From Neobacillus sp. PS2-9 (GTDB lineage: Bacteria > Bacillota > Bacilli > Bacillales > Cytobacillaceae): 64,000 nucleotides of DNA. The position numbers and the translations under genes were made by a program. The notes beneath the pieces were generated by a model, which was not told the origin of the DNA, did not search any database, and worked only from the letters and a program-made list of their open reading frames with translations. The stretch covers positions 3,693,001 through 3,757,000 of the forward strand of contig NZ_CP133269.1 in NCBI RefSeq assembly GCF_030915525.1. Direction: 5' to 3'. Positions 37,729-46,600 of the stretch are shown piece by piece. How positions within the stretch are numbered: position 1 is the stretch's first letter; each line of letters begins with the position of its first letter.

Positions 37729-37743
37729 TTATAATTAATTTAA
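37729..37743 (-). promoter_or_regulatory. PerR/Fur-like box upstream of ykuU
   Basis: TTATAATTAATTTAA matches 12 of 14 defined positions of the PerR box (TTATAATnATTATAA). It lies just upstream of the -35 of a peroxiredoxin gene. The surrounding DNA is AT-rich, so chance similarity is possible. Confidence 0.35.
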
Positions 37744-37893
37744 ATAAATATTAATTATTAACTATAACCTAAATATCCCTTATTAAGTTTTGCCCTATTC
37801 GCAATAGAATAAACGACGATATGTAACAATATTCTTTTTATTCTATTTGATTTTATCATGTCTAATCGATAAGTTGAAATGATAAGGCTTGTA

Positions 37894-39033
37894 CTACAGG
37901 TAACTTTCGTTTCCTTTAAACTCGATATATGTCGTCATAGCTTTTACTGCAACGTCGATTGCACTTTCATTTGGATTTAATTTGGAATGGTGTAAACCGA
38001 ATGGTGAATCTACACCAAGCCAAAACATCAGCCCTGGAATTTCTTTGAGCATATATCCAAAGTCTTCGCCAGTCATCGCTTCCTTACATTCAACCACATG
38101 GATATCAGTCTCTTTTTTAATGGTTCCAATGAATTCTTTTGTAATTGACTCATTATTATTTACCTGATAATACATGGAACCATAATCAATTACCGCTTTA
38201 CAGTCAAAGCCTGTTTCGATCCCTTTTACCAACGCTTCTATACGTTGTTTCACCTTTCGCATCGAATCTGGTGACAATGTCCGAATCGTCCCTTCTAGCC
38301 TAGCTTTTTCTGCAATAATATTTTGAACAGTTCCCCCTGTAATCTTTCCTATTGTCACTACAGCACTATCTAATGGGTCCACATTTCTTGAGATAATCGT
38401 TTGCAACTGATTAACCAGCATGCACGCACCAACAACCATATCATTTGTTTGGTGGGGATAGGCGGCATGACCTCCCTTTCCAATGAGGTCAATGAACAAT
38501 TCTGAGGTATTAGCAAATAACAACCCAGGCTTTAATGCAATCGTTCCGACAGGATACTCTGGTGCTATATGAAGAGCAAAAATCATATCCGGTTTCCATT
38601 CCTGCATAATGTCCGATTTCAGCATTGGTTCTGCCCCTCCAGGACCTTCCTCGGCAGGTTGAAAAACAAATAAAAGATTATCATTAATTGGCTTCCGGAT
38701 AAAGTGAGTCAACACTCCTAGAGCAATGCTCATGTGGAAATCATGACCACAGGCATGCATATATGAATCGTGTGTAGAGGAAAATGGTAATCCTGTTTCC
38801 TCACTTATTGGAAGTCCATCAATATCCGTCCGGTATCCAATCGTTTTTTGAGGATTTAAACCTTGGAGCATGACAAATAGCCCCGTCTTCCACTCCTTAA
38901 TAGTTAGCCGTTCCTGTGGTAGAGACTTTAGATATGACAACAAATAAGCCTGTGTTTTAAACTCCTGAAAACCAAGTTCAGGAATTTGATGTAAATCACG
39001 TCGGATGTTAATTAAATCATTCACTACCTTCAC
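37894..39033 (-). CDS. dapL: N-acetyldiaminopimelate deacetylase
   Basis: M20-family metallopeptidase fold, 379 aa; removes acetate from N-acetyl-LL-diaminopimelate in the acetyl branch of lysine/peptidoglycan synthesis. Metal-site motifs: [10 protein letters not shown], the EE pair in PAEEGPGG, and HHSKLN near the end; dimerisation segment [10 protein letters not shown]. Corresponds to B. subtilis YkuR and lies downstream of dapH. I start at GTG 39033, seven bases from AGGAGA; GTG 39024 is an alternative. The symbol dapL is also used for an unrelated aminotransferase in other bacteria. Confidence 0.92.
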   Translation of the reverse strand: MKVVNDLINIRRDLHQIPELGFQEFKTQAYLLSYLKSLPQERLTIKEWKTGLFVMLQGLNPQKTIGYRTDIDGLPISEETGLPFSSTHDSYMHACGHDFHMSIALGVLTHFIRKPINDNLLFVFQPAEEGPGGAEPMLKSDIMQEWKPDMIFALHIAPEYPVGTIALKPGLLFANTSELFIDLIGKGGHAAYPHQTNDMVVGACMLVNQLQTIISRNVDPLDSAVVTIGKITGGTVQNIIAEKARLEGTIRTLSPDSMRKVKQRIEALVKGIETGFDCKAVIDYGSMYYQVNNNESITKEFIGTIKKETDIHVVECKEAMTGEDFGYMLKEIPGLMFWLGVDSPFGLHHSKLNPNESAIDVAVKAMTTYIEFKGNESYL

Positions 39034-39043
39034 CCTCTTCTCT

Positions 39044-39076
39044 CCTATAAAACAAGCGTGGAGAAGCTCCACGCTT
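39044..39076 (-). terminator. Hairpin between dapH and dapL
   Basis: AAGCGTGGAG pairs perfectly with CTCCACGCTT over a 3-base loop, followed by TGTTTT on the minus strand. It lies between two genes of one pathway and may be a partial terminator. Confidence 0.65.
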
Positions 39077-39120
39077 TGTTTTGTTCTTACATCAGTCTGT
39101 TCAAGGCGCTTACGCTTTTC

Positions 39121-39831
39121 TTATAACTGACGAAGCTCTTGCATTATTTCAGTTTTTGATTTTGTCTTTTCGTCAATATCCTTGATTTTCTTTGCAGGTG
39201 TCCCTGCAACTACTGTGTACGGCGGAACATCTTTTGTCACAACTGCGCCTGCAGCAACCACAGAGCCTGTACCAACTGTAACACCTTCAAGGACTACTGC
39301 ATTCGCACCGATCAATACATCATCCTCAATGACAACAGGCTTTGCTGATGGTGGCTCAATTACTCCTGCTAATACAGTACCAGCACCTATGTGGCAATTT
39401 TTACCAACAGTTGCTCTTCCACCTAGGACAACGCCCATATCAATCATAGTCTTCTCACCAATAACTGCACCAATATTAATTACTGCACCCATCATTATAA
39501 CTGCGTTATCACCAATTTCCACTTGATCACGGATGATTACACCTGGTTCGATACGAGCATTGATGTTTTTAGTGTCTAGAAGTGGAATCGCAGAATTTCT
39601 GCGGTCATTTTCTAGTACATAATCTTCTATTTTTGCTTGATTTGCTTCTAATACTGCATTAATTTCTGACCACTCACCAAAAACTACTCCAGTATTTCCG
39701 TTAATAAACACTTTTGAATTGCTGCCAAAATCTAATCCTTCTAAATCACCCTTCAAATACACTTTAACCGGAGTCGATTTTTTACTATTTTGAATAAAAG
39801 AGATAATTTCATTTGCATCCATCATTTTCAT
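39121..39831 (-). CDS. dapH: Tetrahydrodipicolinate N-acetyltransferase
   Basis: Left-handed beta-helix acetyltransferase, 236 aa; uses acetyl-CoA to acetylate tetrahydrodipicolinate. Hexapeptide repeats run from about residue 90 to 205 (for example [20 protein letters not shown] and [14 protein letters not shown]). N-terminal DapH domain starts [26 protein letters not shown] is seven bases from the ATG. With dapL and patA in this window the acetyl pathway is nearly complete. Confidence 0.95.
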   Translation of the reverse strand: MKMMDANEIISFIQNSKKSTPVKVYLKGDLEGLDFGSNSKVFINGNTGVVFGEWSEINAVLEANQAKIEDYVLENDRRNSAIPLLDTKNINARIEPGVIIRDQVEIGDNAVIMMGAVINIGAVIGEKTMIDMGVVLGGRATVGKNCHIGAGTVLAGVIEPPSAKPVVIEDDVLIGANAVVLEGVTVGTGSVVAAGAVVTKDVPPYTVVAGTPAKKIKDIDEKTKSKTEIMQELRQL

Positions 39832-39941
39832 ATTGTTGCCCCCTATGTAGTTGATCTAATAAAGTAGAAGCGCTTAGTCGCTTCAGTTATTATAGAAAAT
39901 ACTTTAACAAACAAAAGAGTCGAAAACAAGAAAAAACAACA

Positions 39942-40829
39942 TCAATCTTCTGAAGATTCGGCGATATGCTCCTTAATAAGTTCGACAAATGCTTGAACCT
40001 GTTTTAACTGGAAAGAAGATTCATAACCAAGTAGCCAAGTATCACGTTTTAATGCTTCATTATTCTCATTTACAAGAGGAATTTTGAAAATATCCCTCTC
40101 TGCCTTAGTTAAGGTGATTCCTGGCAAAATGGCATAGCCAATACCATTAAAAGCCATCTGTTTACAGGTTTCAATTTGGTCAACCACAACTGTTCTCTTT
40201 GGGGACATTTTAAAATTCCGCATCCACCAATCCTGAATTTCCTGATAGTAATTGGAATCACTTTTAAATTGAATAAAAGGACGATCGGTCGCCAAAACCT
40301 GCTCTGGTCTGGTAATTTCTCTGTCAACTAAATACAGAGGATCATTAAATAGGTGTACCTTTACCCCTTTCCAGTCCGGTGTTCCACGTATAATCCCAAT
40401 ATGAACCTGATCATCGTATAGGCATTTTAAAATCTCACTGCTCCACCCAGTTACTAATGAAATTTTCGCTTGTGGATATTTATCAATAAACTTTTTTAAA
40501 ACTTGTGGCAGCCAATTTTGTCCTACAATTGATGCAACAGCAATTTTTAATGTCCCTGAAACGCCTGATTGAAGGGAGTGAATGGTCTCACGAACCTTCT
40601 CCTGTTTTTTTAGTACATCATTCACAAAATCAATCACATGTTCTCCAGATGGAGTTAGGGCTAACCCCTTTTGCGATCGAATAAATAATTTTGTGCCCCA
40701 ATCTTTTTCAATTGTTTGTAAGCGCTGTGAAAGAGCGGGTTGCGAAACAAACAGCCGTTCAGAAGCTTTTCGCATATTCATTTCTTGTGCAAGTACAGAT
40801 AATAAGTGAAATTCTGATAATGAGGACAA
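39942..40829 (-). CDS. ccpC: LysR-type regulator CcpC
   Basis: LysR-family DNA-binding regulator, 295 aa. N-terminal winged HTH with RLFVSQPALSQRLQTIEKDW; effector domain with FIQFKSDSNYY and QIETCKQMAFNGIGYAILPG, closely resembling B. subtilis CcpC (YkuM), the citrate-responsive repressor of citZ and citB. The start is TTG 40829, eight bases after AGGAG; the GTG three codons earlier overlaps the ribosome site. Located near dapH as in B. subtilis, where ykuNOP lie between; these are absent here. Confidence 0.92.
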   Translation of the reverse strand: MSSLSEFHLLSVLAQEMNMRKASERLFVSQPALSQRLQTIEKDWGTKLFIRSQKGLALTPSGEHVIDFVNDVLKKQEKVRETIHSLQSGVSGTLKIAVASIVGQNWLPQVLKKFIDKYPQAKISLVTGWSSEILKCLYDDQVHIGIIRGTPDWKGVKVHLFNDPLYLVDREITRPEQVLATDRPFIQFKSDSNYYQEIQDWWMRNFKMSPKRTVVVDQIETCKQMAFNGIGYAILPGITLTKAERDIFKIPLVNENNEALKRDTWLLGYESSFQLKQVQAFVELIKEHIAESSED

Positions 40830-40841
40830 CGTGATCACTCC

Positions 40842-40871
40842 TAAAAAAAGCCCTGTGAACTTTACACAGAG
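40842..40871 (-). terminator. Terminator of the MFS gene
   Basis: GCTCTGTG pairs with CACAGGGC on the minus strand, followed by TTTTTTT; overlaps the last codons of the MFS gene. Confidence 0.8.
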
Positions 40872-42379
40872 CCTTCATCCTTTTTTTTCGGAATAAAAAA
40901 GATTAAAACTAGACTAATTATAGCAAATGTAAAGACCACATAATAAACCGTATGTAATGATAAGGTTAGTCCATCCTGTAAGATCCGGCGCACCCCTCCC
41001 GCGAGGTCTTCACGCTCACTTACCTTTAAGAGAATATTTGTATCGTCAACTGATAAAGAAGGATCTTTTTGGCTAAAGTAAGCATTCAATCTGTTATTCA
41101 GTATTCCTCCCAGTAATGCTGCTCCTATTGTATTGCCCAGATTTCGCATGAACATGTTTGCCGCTGTAGCTATTCCTCTTTGCTGCCAGCTAACAGTACT
41201 TTGAATGGAAACAATAAATGCCGTTGATGTTAGACCCATACCTACACCAACAAAAAAGGAACCCACTGCTGCCCATATTGGACCCGAAGAAGATGACATC
41301 GTGATAAAAACAAAGCTCCCTAGGATTAAGAATACGCCACCAATTATAGAAGTTTTACGATAACCTATTGAGATAAGCATTCTCCCTGCAAGTGTAGAGG
41401 CAATTGGCCATCCGATAGACATCGTAGTTAATGTAAAACCGGCTACAATTGGTGTTTGTTCCATAACACCTTGAACAAAAGTAGGTAGGAAGCTTGATAT
41501 TCCAATTAACATAATCCCAGTAGTCAATGAAGTTATATTAGCTATAAATATGGAACGCTCTTTCCATATTGAAAATGGCATAACCGGCTCAATCGCACGA
41601 CTTTCCTGAAAAACGAATGCAATCAAGGCGAGTACTGATAAAACTAAAAGACTAACAATTTGCCAAGATCCCCATGCCCAATGGCTTCCTGCTTCTACGA
41701 GGACAAACATAAGTGAGGATATTGTAACAGTTAATAAAACCGCCCCAATATAATCAATGTCATGTTTTTTCTTTTCAACATTTTCATGAAGATACATCCA
41801 TAGCCCTATTAAGGAGAGTATACCAAGAGGAATGTTTATCCAGAATACATAATGCCAACTGACATATTGAACAAGTAAACCACCAACAGCAGGACCTGTA
41901 ATAGCGGATATCCCCCACACACTTGAAAGATACCCCTGTATCTTTGCTCTTTCTTCAGCTGTATAAATATCTCCGACAATAGTTGTCGCGATCGGCATGA
42001 CAGCACCAGCACCGAACCCTTGAATCAATCGAAAGATGATGAGTGTTTTCATAGATGTCGCAAACCCACAAAGGATAGAACCTAGTAAGAAAATTATAAT
42101 CCCAAACGTGAGAATCGGCTTTCTACCGAACAAATCTGATAATTTACCATAGATAAGTACCGTTATTGAATTCATTAAAAGATAAGCAGAAAAAACCCAA
42201 CTATAAAGTGTGAATCCACCCAAATCTGCTACTATTGCCGGCATGGCGGTTGAAACAATCGTTGCCTCAATCGCCCCCATAAACATGGCTAGCATAACAG
42301 AAGCTAATACAAGTGGCTTTTTCGTTTGCTTTTTTCGAGCACTGCCTGCTGCGGCATTCTTAGTGGTGGTATTACTCAT
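40862..42379 (-). CDS. MFS multidrug exporter, DHA2 (14-span) type
   Basis: Proton-driven efflux transporter of 505 aa with about 14 membrane segments. Motif A is seen in YGKLSDLFGRKPIL, motif B in RLIQGFGAGAVMP, and motif C-like SSVWGISAITGPAVGG marks an antiporter. AGGTG precedes the ATG. Substrate unknown; relatives export dyes and antibiotics. It lies upstream of ccpC with a terminator between them and is not part of the B. subtilis order. Confidence 0.9.
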   Translation of the reverse strand: MSNTTTKNAAAGSARKKQTKKPLVLASVMLAMFMGAIEATIVSTAMPAIVADLGGFTLYSWVFSAYLLMNSITVLIYGKLSDLFGRKPILTFGIIIFLLGSILCGFATSMKTLIIFRLIQGFGAGAVMPIATTIVGDIYTAEERAKIQGYLSSVWGISAITGPAVGGLLVQYVSWHYVFWINIPLGILSLIGLWMYLHENVEKKKHDIDYIGAVLLTVTISSLMFVLVEAGSHWAWGSWQIVSLLVLSVLALIAFVFQESRAIEPVMPFSIWKERSIFIANITSLTTGIMLIGISSFLPTFVQGVMEQTPIVAGFTLTTMSIGWPIASTLAGRMLISIGYRKTSIIGGVFLILGSFVFITMSSSSGPIWAAVGSFFVGVGMGLTSTAFIVSIQSTVSWQQRGIATAANMFMRNLGNTIGAALLGGILNNRLNAYFSQKDPSLSVDDTNILLKVSEREDLAGGVRRILQDGLTLSLHTVYYVVFTFAIISLVLIFFIPKKKDEGSV

Positions 42380-42445
42380 CTTAACACCTCATATCTTTAA
42401 ATAAATACAGCTCCCTAATTGGGAGCTCTTACCATCTTATTTTTT

Positions 42446-42626
42446 GGCTTTGTTAAACTTGCCTGTTGATTTCCGCTCCAGGCACGAGCGGTTCGTGGGT
42501 GTTTCGGCGAGCCTCCTCGGCGCTTGCGCCTGCGGGGTCTCCCCTGAACCATACTCCCACAGGAGTCTTCGTGCCTTCCGCTCCAATCAACAGGTGTAAA
42601 AATCAACACTGTTCTTTAACACAGCC
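42446..42626 (+). mobile_element. MITE family 1, copy E
   Basis: 181 bp, ends GGCTTTGTTAAA and TTTAACACAGCC, with perfect 8-bp duplications TATTTTTT (42438-42445, 42627-42634). Its right end touches the stop codon of darB, supplying one base of it. Confidence 0.92.
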
Positions 42627-43069
42627 TATTTTTTAAACCTTTTTACTACCTTGTTTAGTTGGTTTAATACCGTGCTTCTTGGGAGTATGCCCTCAAAGAA
42701 GCCTTCCTCTGTTTCTACACAAAGGAATGGATGGTTAACCAATAAATCTAAGCACAAATAGATTGAATCATTCACTTTTACTCGAGGTATTGAACTCTTC
42801 ATGACCTCTTCTACCCGTTTATTTTCAAGCGCTTCAAATTCAATTCGTTCAAGTCCAAGAATAGAATCCATTATGATGGGGGTACTGATTAACCCATGTA
42901 GTTTATAATGCGGGTCTAATACAGGTATAGCTGTATAACCACTTTTTGTTAAGACCAACAATGCATGTTCGAGATTGTTTCCGATTTGCACATGTGCAAC
43001 GCGCTCTGATGGTATCATTAATTCTTCTATCGTATACTCTAAAAATTCCCCGCTTGGAAGACTGATCAT
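42626..43069 (-). CDS. darB: c-di-AMP-binding CBS protein DarB
   Basis: Two-CBS-domain protein of 147 aa corresponding to B. subtilis DarB (YkuL): HVQIGNNLEHALLVLTKSGY and AIPVLDPHYKLHGLI are nearly identical in the family. DarB binds c-di-AMP and, when free, regulates the (p)ppGpp synthetase Rel and pyruvate carboxylase (known for B. subtilis). GAGGAG precedes the ATG. The stop is TAG formed across the junction of the target duplication and MITE copy E; the ancestral stop would have been TAA at the same position. Confidence 0.93.
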   Translation of the reverse strand: MISLPSGEFLEYTIEELMIPSERVAHVQIGNNLEHALLVLTKSGYTAIPVLDPHYKLHGLISTPIIMDSILGLERIEFEALENKRVEEVMKSSIPRVKVNDSIYLCLDLLVNHPFLCVETEEGFFEGILPRSTVLNQLNKVVKRFKK

Positions 43070-43154
43070 CGCCGAAAACTCCTCAATATTTGTTTTTCTA
43101 CAGACTTATTTTATCATAGTTTTCGGGGGTCTGTGAAAAATTTAAATCATATTC

Positions 43155-43181
43155 GAAAAAGAAAGGAACCCGAGGGTTCCT
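43155..43181 (-). terminator. ykuJ terminator
   Basis: AGGAACCC pairs with GGGTTCCT over a short loop, followed on the minus strand by TTCTTTTT. Confidence 0.75.
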
Positions 43182-43416
43182 ATTGAATCAAATCAAAAAT
43201 TTCAATTGTAATCATATCAATATTATCAAATTGATATCTTTTTGGCTTTTCCTTCTCGTTATATATTTCTAATTCAAATGTTTCTGTTTTCGGATGAAAT
43301 GTAACCTGACATTTTCTTTCACCATTTACCTCAAAATAGCGTTGAGCTGGTTCACCACTATTTGATTGTTCCTGTAGATTTTTTAATCTTGTTAATATAC
43401 CTTGAAGCTGTGACAT
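43180..43416 (-). CDS. ykuJ: YkuJ-family protein
   Basis: A 78-residue soluble protein (MSQLQGILTRLKNLQEQ, later RYFEVNGERKCQVTFHPKTE) corresponding to B. subtilis YkuJ, which has a solved structure but no known function. AAAGGAGAAG precedes the ATG. Upstream of darB as in B. subtilis; ykuK, expected between them, is missing. Confidence 0.88.
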   Translation of the reverse strand: MSQLQGILTRLKNLQEQSNSGEPAQRYFEVNGERKCQVTFHPKTETFELEIYNEKEKPKRYQFDNIDMITIEIFDLIQ

Positions 43417-43605
43417 TTGCTTCTTCTCCTTTCAAACACAAACATAACTGTATACAGATATGTTTCTCATTTGGCCTATTTCTATCCTGATTGAAGATTT
43501 TTTCAAAATTTTACAATCGAGTGAATTTATATGCCAATATTAAAAGAATAAAATAACACACTCCATTTGTCCAAGTAAAAATAAAGAATTAGGTATTTTT
43601 TTTAT
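43417..43605. other. Gene-free stretch upstream of ykuJ
   Basis: About 190 bp of AT-rich DNA between ykuJ and MITE copy F (together with the MITE, a gene-free gap of over 400 bp to 43833). I see no gene and no convincing promoter. Confidence 0.5.
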
Positions 43606-43787
43606 GGCTTTGTTAAAATAGCCTGTTGATTTCCTCTCCAGGCACTTCGCTTTCCGTGGGTGTTTCGGCGAGCCTCCTCGGCGCTTGCGCCTGCGGGGTC
43701 TCCCCTGAACCACACTCCCACAGGAGTCTTCGTGCCTTCCGCTCCAATCAACAGGGTGTAAAAATTAACACTTTTCTTTAACACAGA
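43606..43787 (+). mobile_element. MITE family 1, copy F
   Basis: About 182 bp; left end GGCTTTGTTAAA, right end TTTAACACAGA with the last bases altered. Flanks TTTTTTAT and TTTTTTAG agree at seven of eight positions. Less than 1 kb from copy E. Confidence 0.82.
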
Positions 43788-43804
43788 TTTTTTTAGAAAA
43801 CGCA

Positions 43805-43835
43805 TAAAAAAATGGATCCCTTATTGAGACCCATT
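43805..43835 (-). terminator. Terminator of the 77-aa membrane protein gene
   Basis: AATGGGTCTC pairs imperfectly with GATCCATT on the minus strand, followed by TTTTTTT. Confidence 0.6.
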
Positions 43836-44067
43836 AATAAAAAGTAATTGCAACAAAAAAAACGATGAAAAGTAGTAAAGCAAAGAAGATTCCGTAGGCT
43901 AAAAAAATTGGATTTTTAATATATGCATGCTTCTGAACATGTTTTTCTATTTGAGTATCCATATTCCCTTCAACCACTTTCTGCTGTCTACCTAAAACCA
44001 GCGTATAAATAGCCGAAATGGCAAGAATTGCAATAATAAGAATTCCAAGAATATTGATAAAACCCAT
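43834..44067 (-). CDS. Small two-span membrane protein, unknown
   Basis: 77 residues with an N-terminal span (INILGILIIAILAISAIYT), a hydrophilic middle with HVQKHAYIK, and a C-terminal span. I do not recognise the family. The start is ATG 44067, eight bases from AGGGG. It follows ykuI on the same strand, 99 bp downstream. Confidence 0.65.
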   Translation of the reverse strand: MGFINILGILIIAILAISAIYTLVLGRQQKVVEGNMDTQIEKHVQKHAYIKNPIFLAYGIFFALLLFIVFFVAITFY

Positions 44068-44166
44068 TAACAAAACCCCTTTTTAATGAAGTGTTCCGTA
44101 TTGACCGGCTGTAGTACCCTCTTCATTAAAATGCCACTTCAGGAATCTTTCTATTCAACTGTATGT

Positions 44167-45378
44167 TTAAAGAAGTTGATCATGTTCAAATAAATATTGG
44201 TACGAGATATCAATGAATAGATAATCATTCCCGTTCATTGGAAAGGAAAAAGTTCGAATGGTTTCACCTGTTTCAATGTCACAATATAAATCAGACAGAA
44301 TACCTTTTTGTTCATGACGCATTTTTATTATGTTTTCTAAAAAATAGGGACGCCAACTCCAGTTTTTATTTAAGTACTCAGATTGGCTGATCCAGCCATT
44401 TTTATCTTTAAAAATATTTGCTGACTTTTGAAAACCATCTTCGTCACATATATACATCCTAAATGCCACCTGATCCATTTCCTTTATCAAAGCCTGAAAA
44501 AGTTCTTCATAACTTGCTTTTCTGTTTTTTATCACTAGCTCCTGAACCTTTACTTGCAAGTTTTCTGCAGTAGTAAAAACAGCCTCTAACTTTTTCTTTT
44601 CATAGGAAATAAAATCATGAAATTTTTCTTTTAACCGATGCTTTAATAAGTCTCGTTCTATGAACTCAGCAGATGGTGGGTGTAAGTAATATCCCTGATA
44701 ATAATGGCCACCATTTTTCCAAGCAAATTGCAGCTGATAACTCATTTCAATATTTTCAAACAAAAGAGTAGCACCTATTTTTCTTGCAAAAAGCGACAAG
44801 GAGAACAAAACATCATTAAAGTTCATCCCTGTTGACGTCGATTTTAGCGGATGTAAATTGATTTTTAATATATCTGGATTAAGCTGACCTAGACGTTCAA
44901 AATAATGACTTTCACTGTCAACACTAGCTATGGCAATTTTAATACCATATGTCCTGTAATACTGCAGAAGATGGTCAAATTGATCCACATCCCCATTGTA
45001 ATTACGATCAGAAATTTCCAGAACTATTCGCTGAAGATTTAACCCTCTTTTCTCAAAAGCTAAAAGCTCCTGTAAAAATGGCTCACCATGTTTATACATT
45101 AATAAATCGGCATTCCGATTTAAAAACAAGCGAATATCAGGATCTAGTTCCATTGATTTTTCAAGCGCCTTTTTAACAATTAATAAATCCACTTCGTATT
45201 TATATTCATCAGGGATCTCTTCGTCTTGAAAAAATGGACCCAAGCTTATTATATTGCCTTCAGATTGGTATCTCCCTAAGACCTCATAAGCTATAACCCG
45301 CTGTTCATCGGCACTAAAAATCGGCTGAAAATAGGGAAAGCAATTTTCAACATCCGATAGGATATCCAAAGCATCCAT
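44167..45378 (-). CDS. ykuI: YkuI, degenerate EAL-domain c-di-GMP-binding protein
   Basis: 403 aa: an EAL-like domain (about 15-250) and the YkuI_C PAS-like domain (about 255-400). The catalytic set is altered: the EAL signature reads YEVLGRY, the usual DDFGxGxSS loop reads ASVDSESHY, the KID motif reads LKINLHP and AEGVE reads LFENIEM. B. subtilis YkuI binds c-di-GMP without turnover, and this copy likewise should be a non-catalytic sensor. GGAGG precedes the ATG. First gene of its transcription unit. Confidence 0.9.
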   Translation of the reverse strand: MDALDILSDVENCFPYFQPIFSADEQRVIAYEVLGRYQSEGNIISLGPFFQDEEIPDEYKYEVDLLIVKKALEKSMELDPDIRLFLNRNADLLMYKHGEPFLQELLAFEKRGLNLQRIVLEISDRNYNGDVDQFDHLLQYYRTYGIKIAIASVDSESHYFERLGQLNPDILKINLHPLKSTSTGMNFNDVLFSLSLFARKIGATLLFENIEMSYQLQFAWKNGGHYYQGYYLHPPSAEFIERDLLKHRLKEKFHDFISYEKKKLEAVFTTAENLQVKVQELVIKNRKASYEELFQALIKEMDQVAFRMYICDEDGFQKSANIFKDKNGWISQSEYLNKNWSWRPYFLENIIKMRHEQKGILSDLYCDIETGETIRTFSFPMNGNDYLFIDISYQYLFEHDQLL

Positions 45379-45588
45379 CTAAGTACCTCCAAAAAAATAT
45401 TTTCATTATACCATACGCGTACGTGCCGTTTCACGTTCTTTTCCAAAAGGATACCATTATAGCAACTTAGATACAATCACATCCTACATACAAGCCCTTT
45501 AAAAATGATTTTGGAATTCAGTGTTAATAGGGCAAATGGTGATACCAAAAGATCAACGCTTTAATTGAGCGTTAAAGGAGGATTAATT

Positions 45589-46437
45589 TTGAAGAAGCTT
45601 TGCTTGGCAGCATTACTCCTTCCAATGTTTGGTTGCAGCCATTTTAATGCGAATACAAATTCTGTCTCTAACAAGGAAAAACCAGAGTCTAGAGTGCCGA
45701 TAAGTAAGAGTTCCGAGAACGAATCTCTGACCGTCCCTATTAGTAATAAATCAAATACCATAACGGACGTTAAAGACCAAATAATAAATGTAAAAAACAA
45801 GCCAATAAAGAGTAATTCTGTTAGTGCTCCACCGAAAAAAAATTCTGCCATGCTTAATGTAGTTTTAATCAAACAAAACCCCGAGTTACGTTATGGGTGT
45901 GAAGTAACAAGTTTAGCGATGGTTTTGAATTATGCAGGCGTGAAAACCAATAAAATGGATCTTTACCATTCCATCCAGAAAGACCCAGATCCCATTATTC
46001 GTTCAACCAAAGGAGACATACTACGCTGGGGAAATCCTGCTGATGGATTTGTTGGGGATATGACTGGCCGACGAGCAGGGTATGCTGTGTTTGACAAACC
46101 GATGATTGCATTAATCAATCAAAAACTACCGGGAAGAGCGGTTAATTTGACTAACCAACCCTTTGACAAAGTATTAGAGCACGTAGCTGCGGGTTTTCCA
46201 GTTGTAGTCTGGACGACTGGAGATTACCGACTGCCTGATCGGTGGGAAGGCTGGTACCATGGAAAACAATACATCAAGACACCACTTGATTTACATGCAG
46301 TAGTGTTAGTTGGCTTTGATACCAATTACGTGTATTTAAATGATCCACTATCAGGTAGAAAACAGGTTAGAGTCGGTAAAACACAGTTTATCTCCTCCTG
46401 GAAGGCCCTGCAAAGTCGAGCAGTAAGTTATAAATAA
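45589..46437 (+). CDS. C39-like (papain-fold) peptidase lipoprotein
   Basis: 282-residue exported protein: signal with lipobox PMFGC, an Asn/Ser/Lys-rich linker of about 80 residues, then a peptidase_C39_2 domain. Catalytic candidates are Cys in LRYGCEVTSLAMVL, His in DLHAVVLVGF and Asn/Asp in YVYLNDP. Surface-anchored cysteine protease or transglutaminase-like enzyme; substrate unknown. The start is TTG 45589 with AAAGGAGG upstream. Not part of the B. subtilis order here. Confidence 0.82.
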   Translation: MKKLCLAALLLPMFGCSHFNANTNSVSNKEKPESRVPISKSSENESLTVPISNKSNTITDVKDQIINVKNKPIKSNSVSAPPKKNSAMLNVVLIKQNPELRYGCEVTSLAMVLNYAGVKTNKMDLYHSIQKDPDPIIRSTKGDILRWGNPADGFVGDMTGRRAGYAVFDKPMIALINQKLPGRAVNLTNQPFDKVLEHVAAGFPVVVWTTGDYRLPDRWEGWYHGKQYIKTPLDLHAVVLVGFDTNYVYLNDPLSGRKQVRVGKTQFISSWKALQSRAVSYK

Positions 46438-46438
46438 T

Positions 46439-46467
46439 AAGGCAGTCAAATTGACTGCCTTTTTTTA
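46439..46467 (+). terminator. Terminator of the C39-like gene
   Basis: AAGGCAGTCAA pairs perfectly with TTGACTGCCTT and is followed by TTTTTT. Confidence 0.92.
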
Positions 46468-46600
46468 ATGTATATTAGTATCTTTTGAACCGTATATGCA
46501 TAAAAACTACCAAGTACCTTTTTCACTTGCAATATGGGGTAATTTTAAAGACAATATGAAAGGACCCCCTTAAGTCCAATAACAGAAGGCTGGTAGAATA

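Noticed and set aside
43602..43805. Open frame inside MITE copy F, and similar ones in copies D, E and G
   Set aside because: Different copies do not keep one common frame with synonymous changes; the frames follow the GC-rich palindrome and have no ribosome site.
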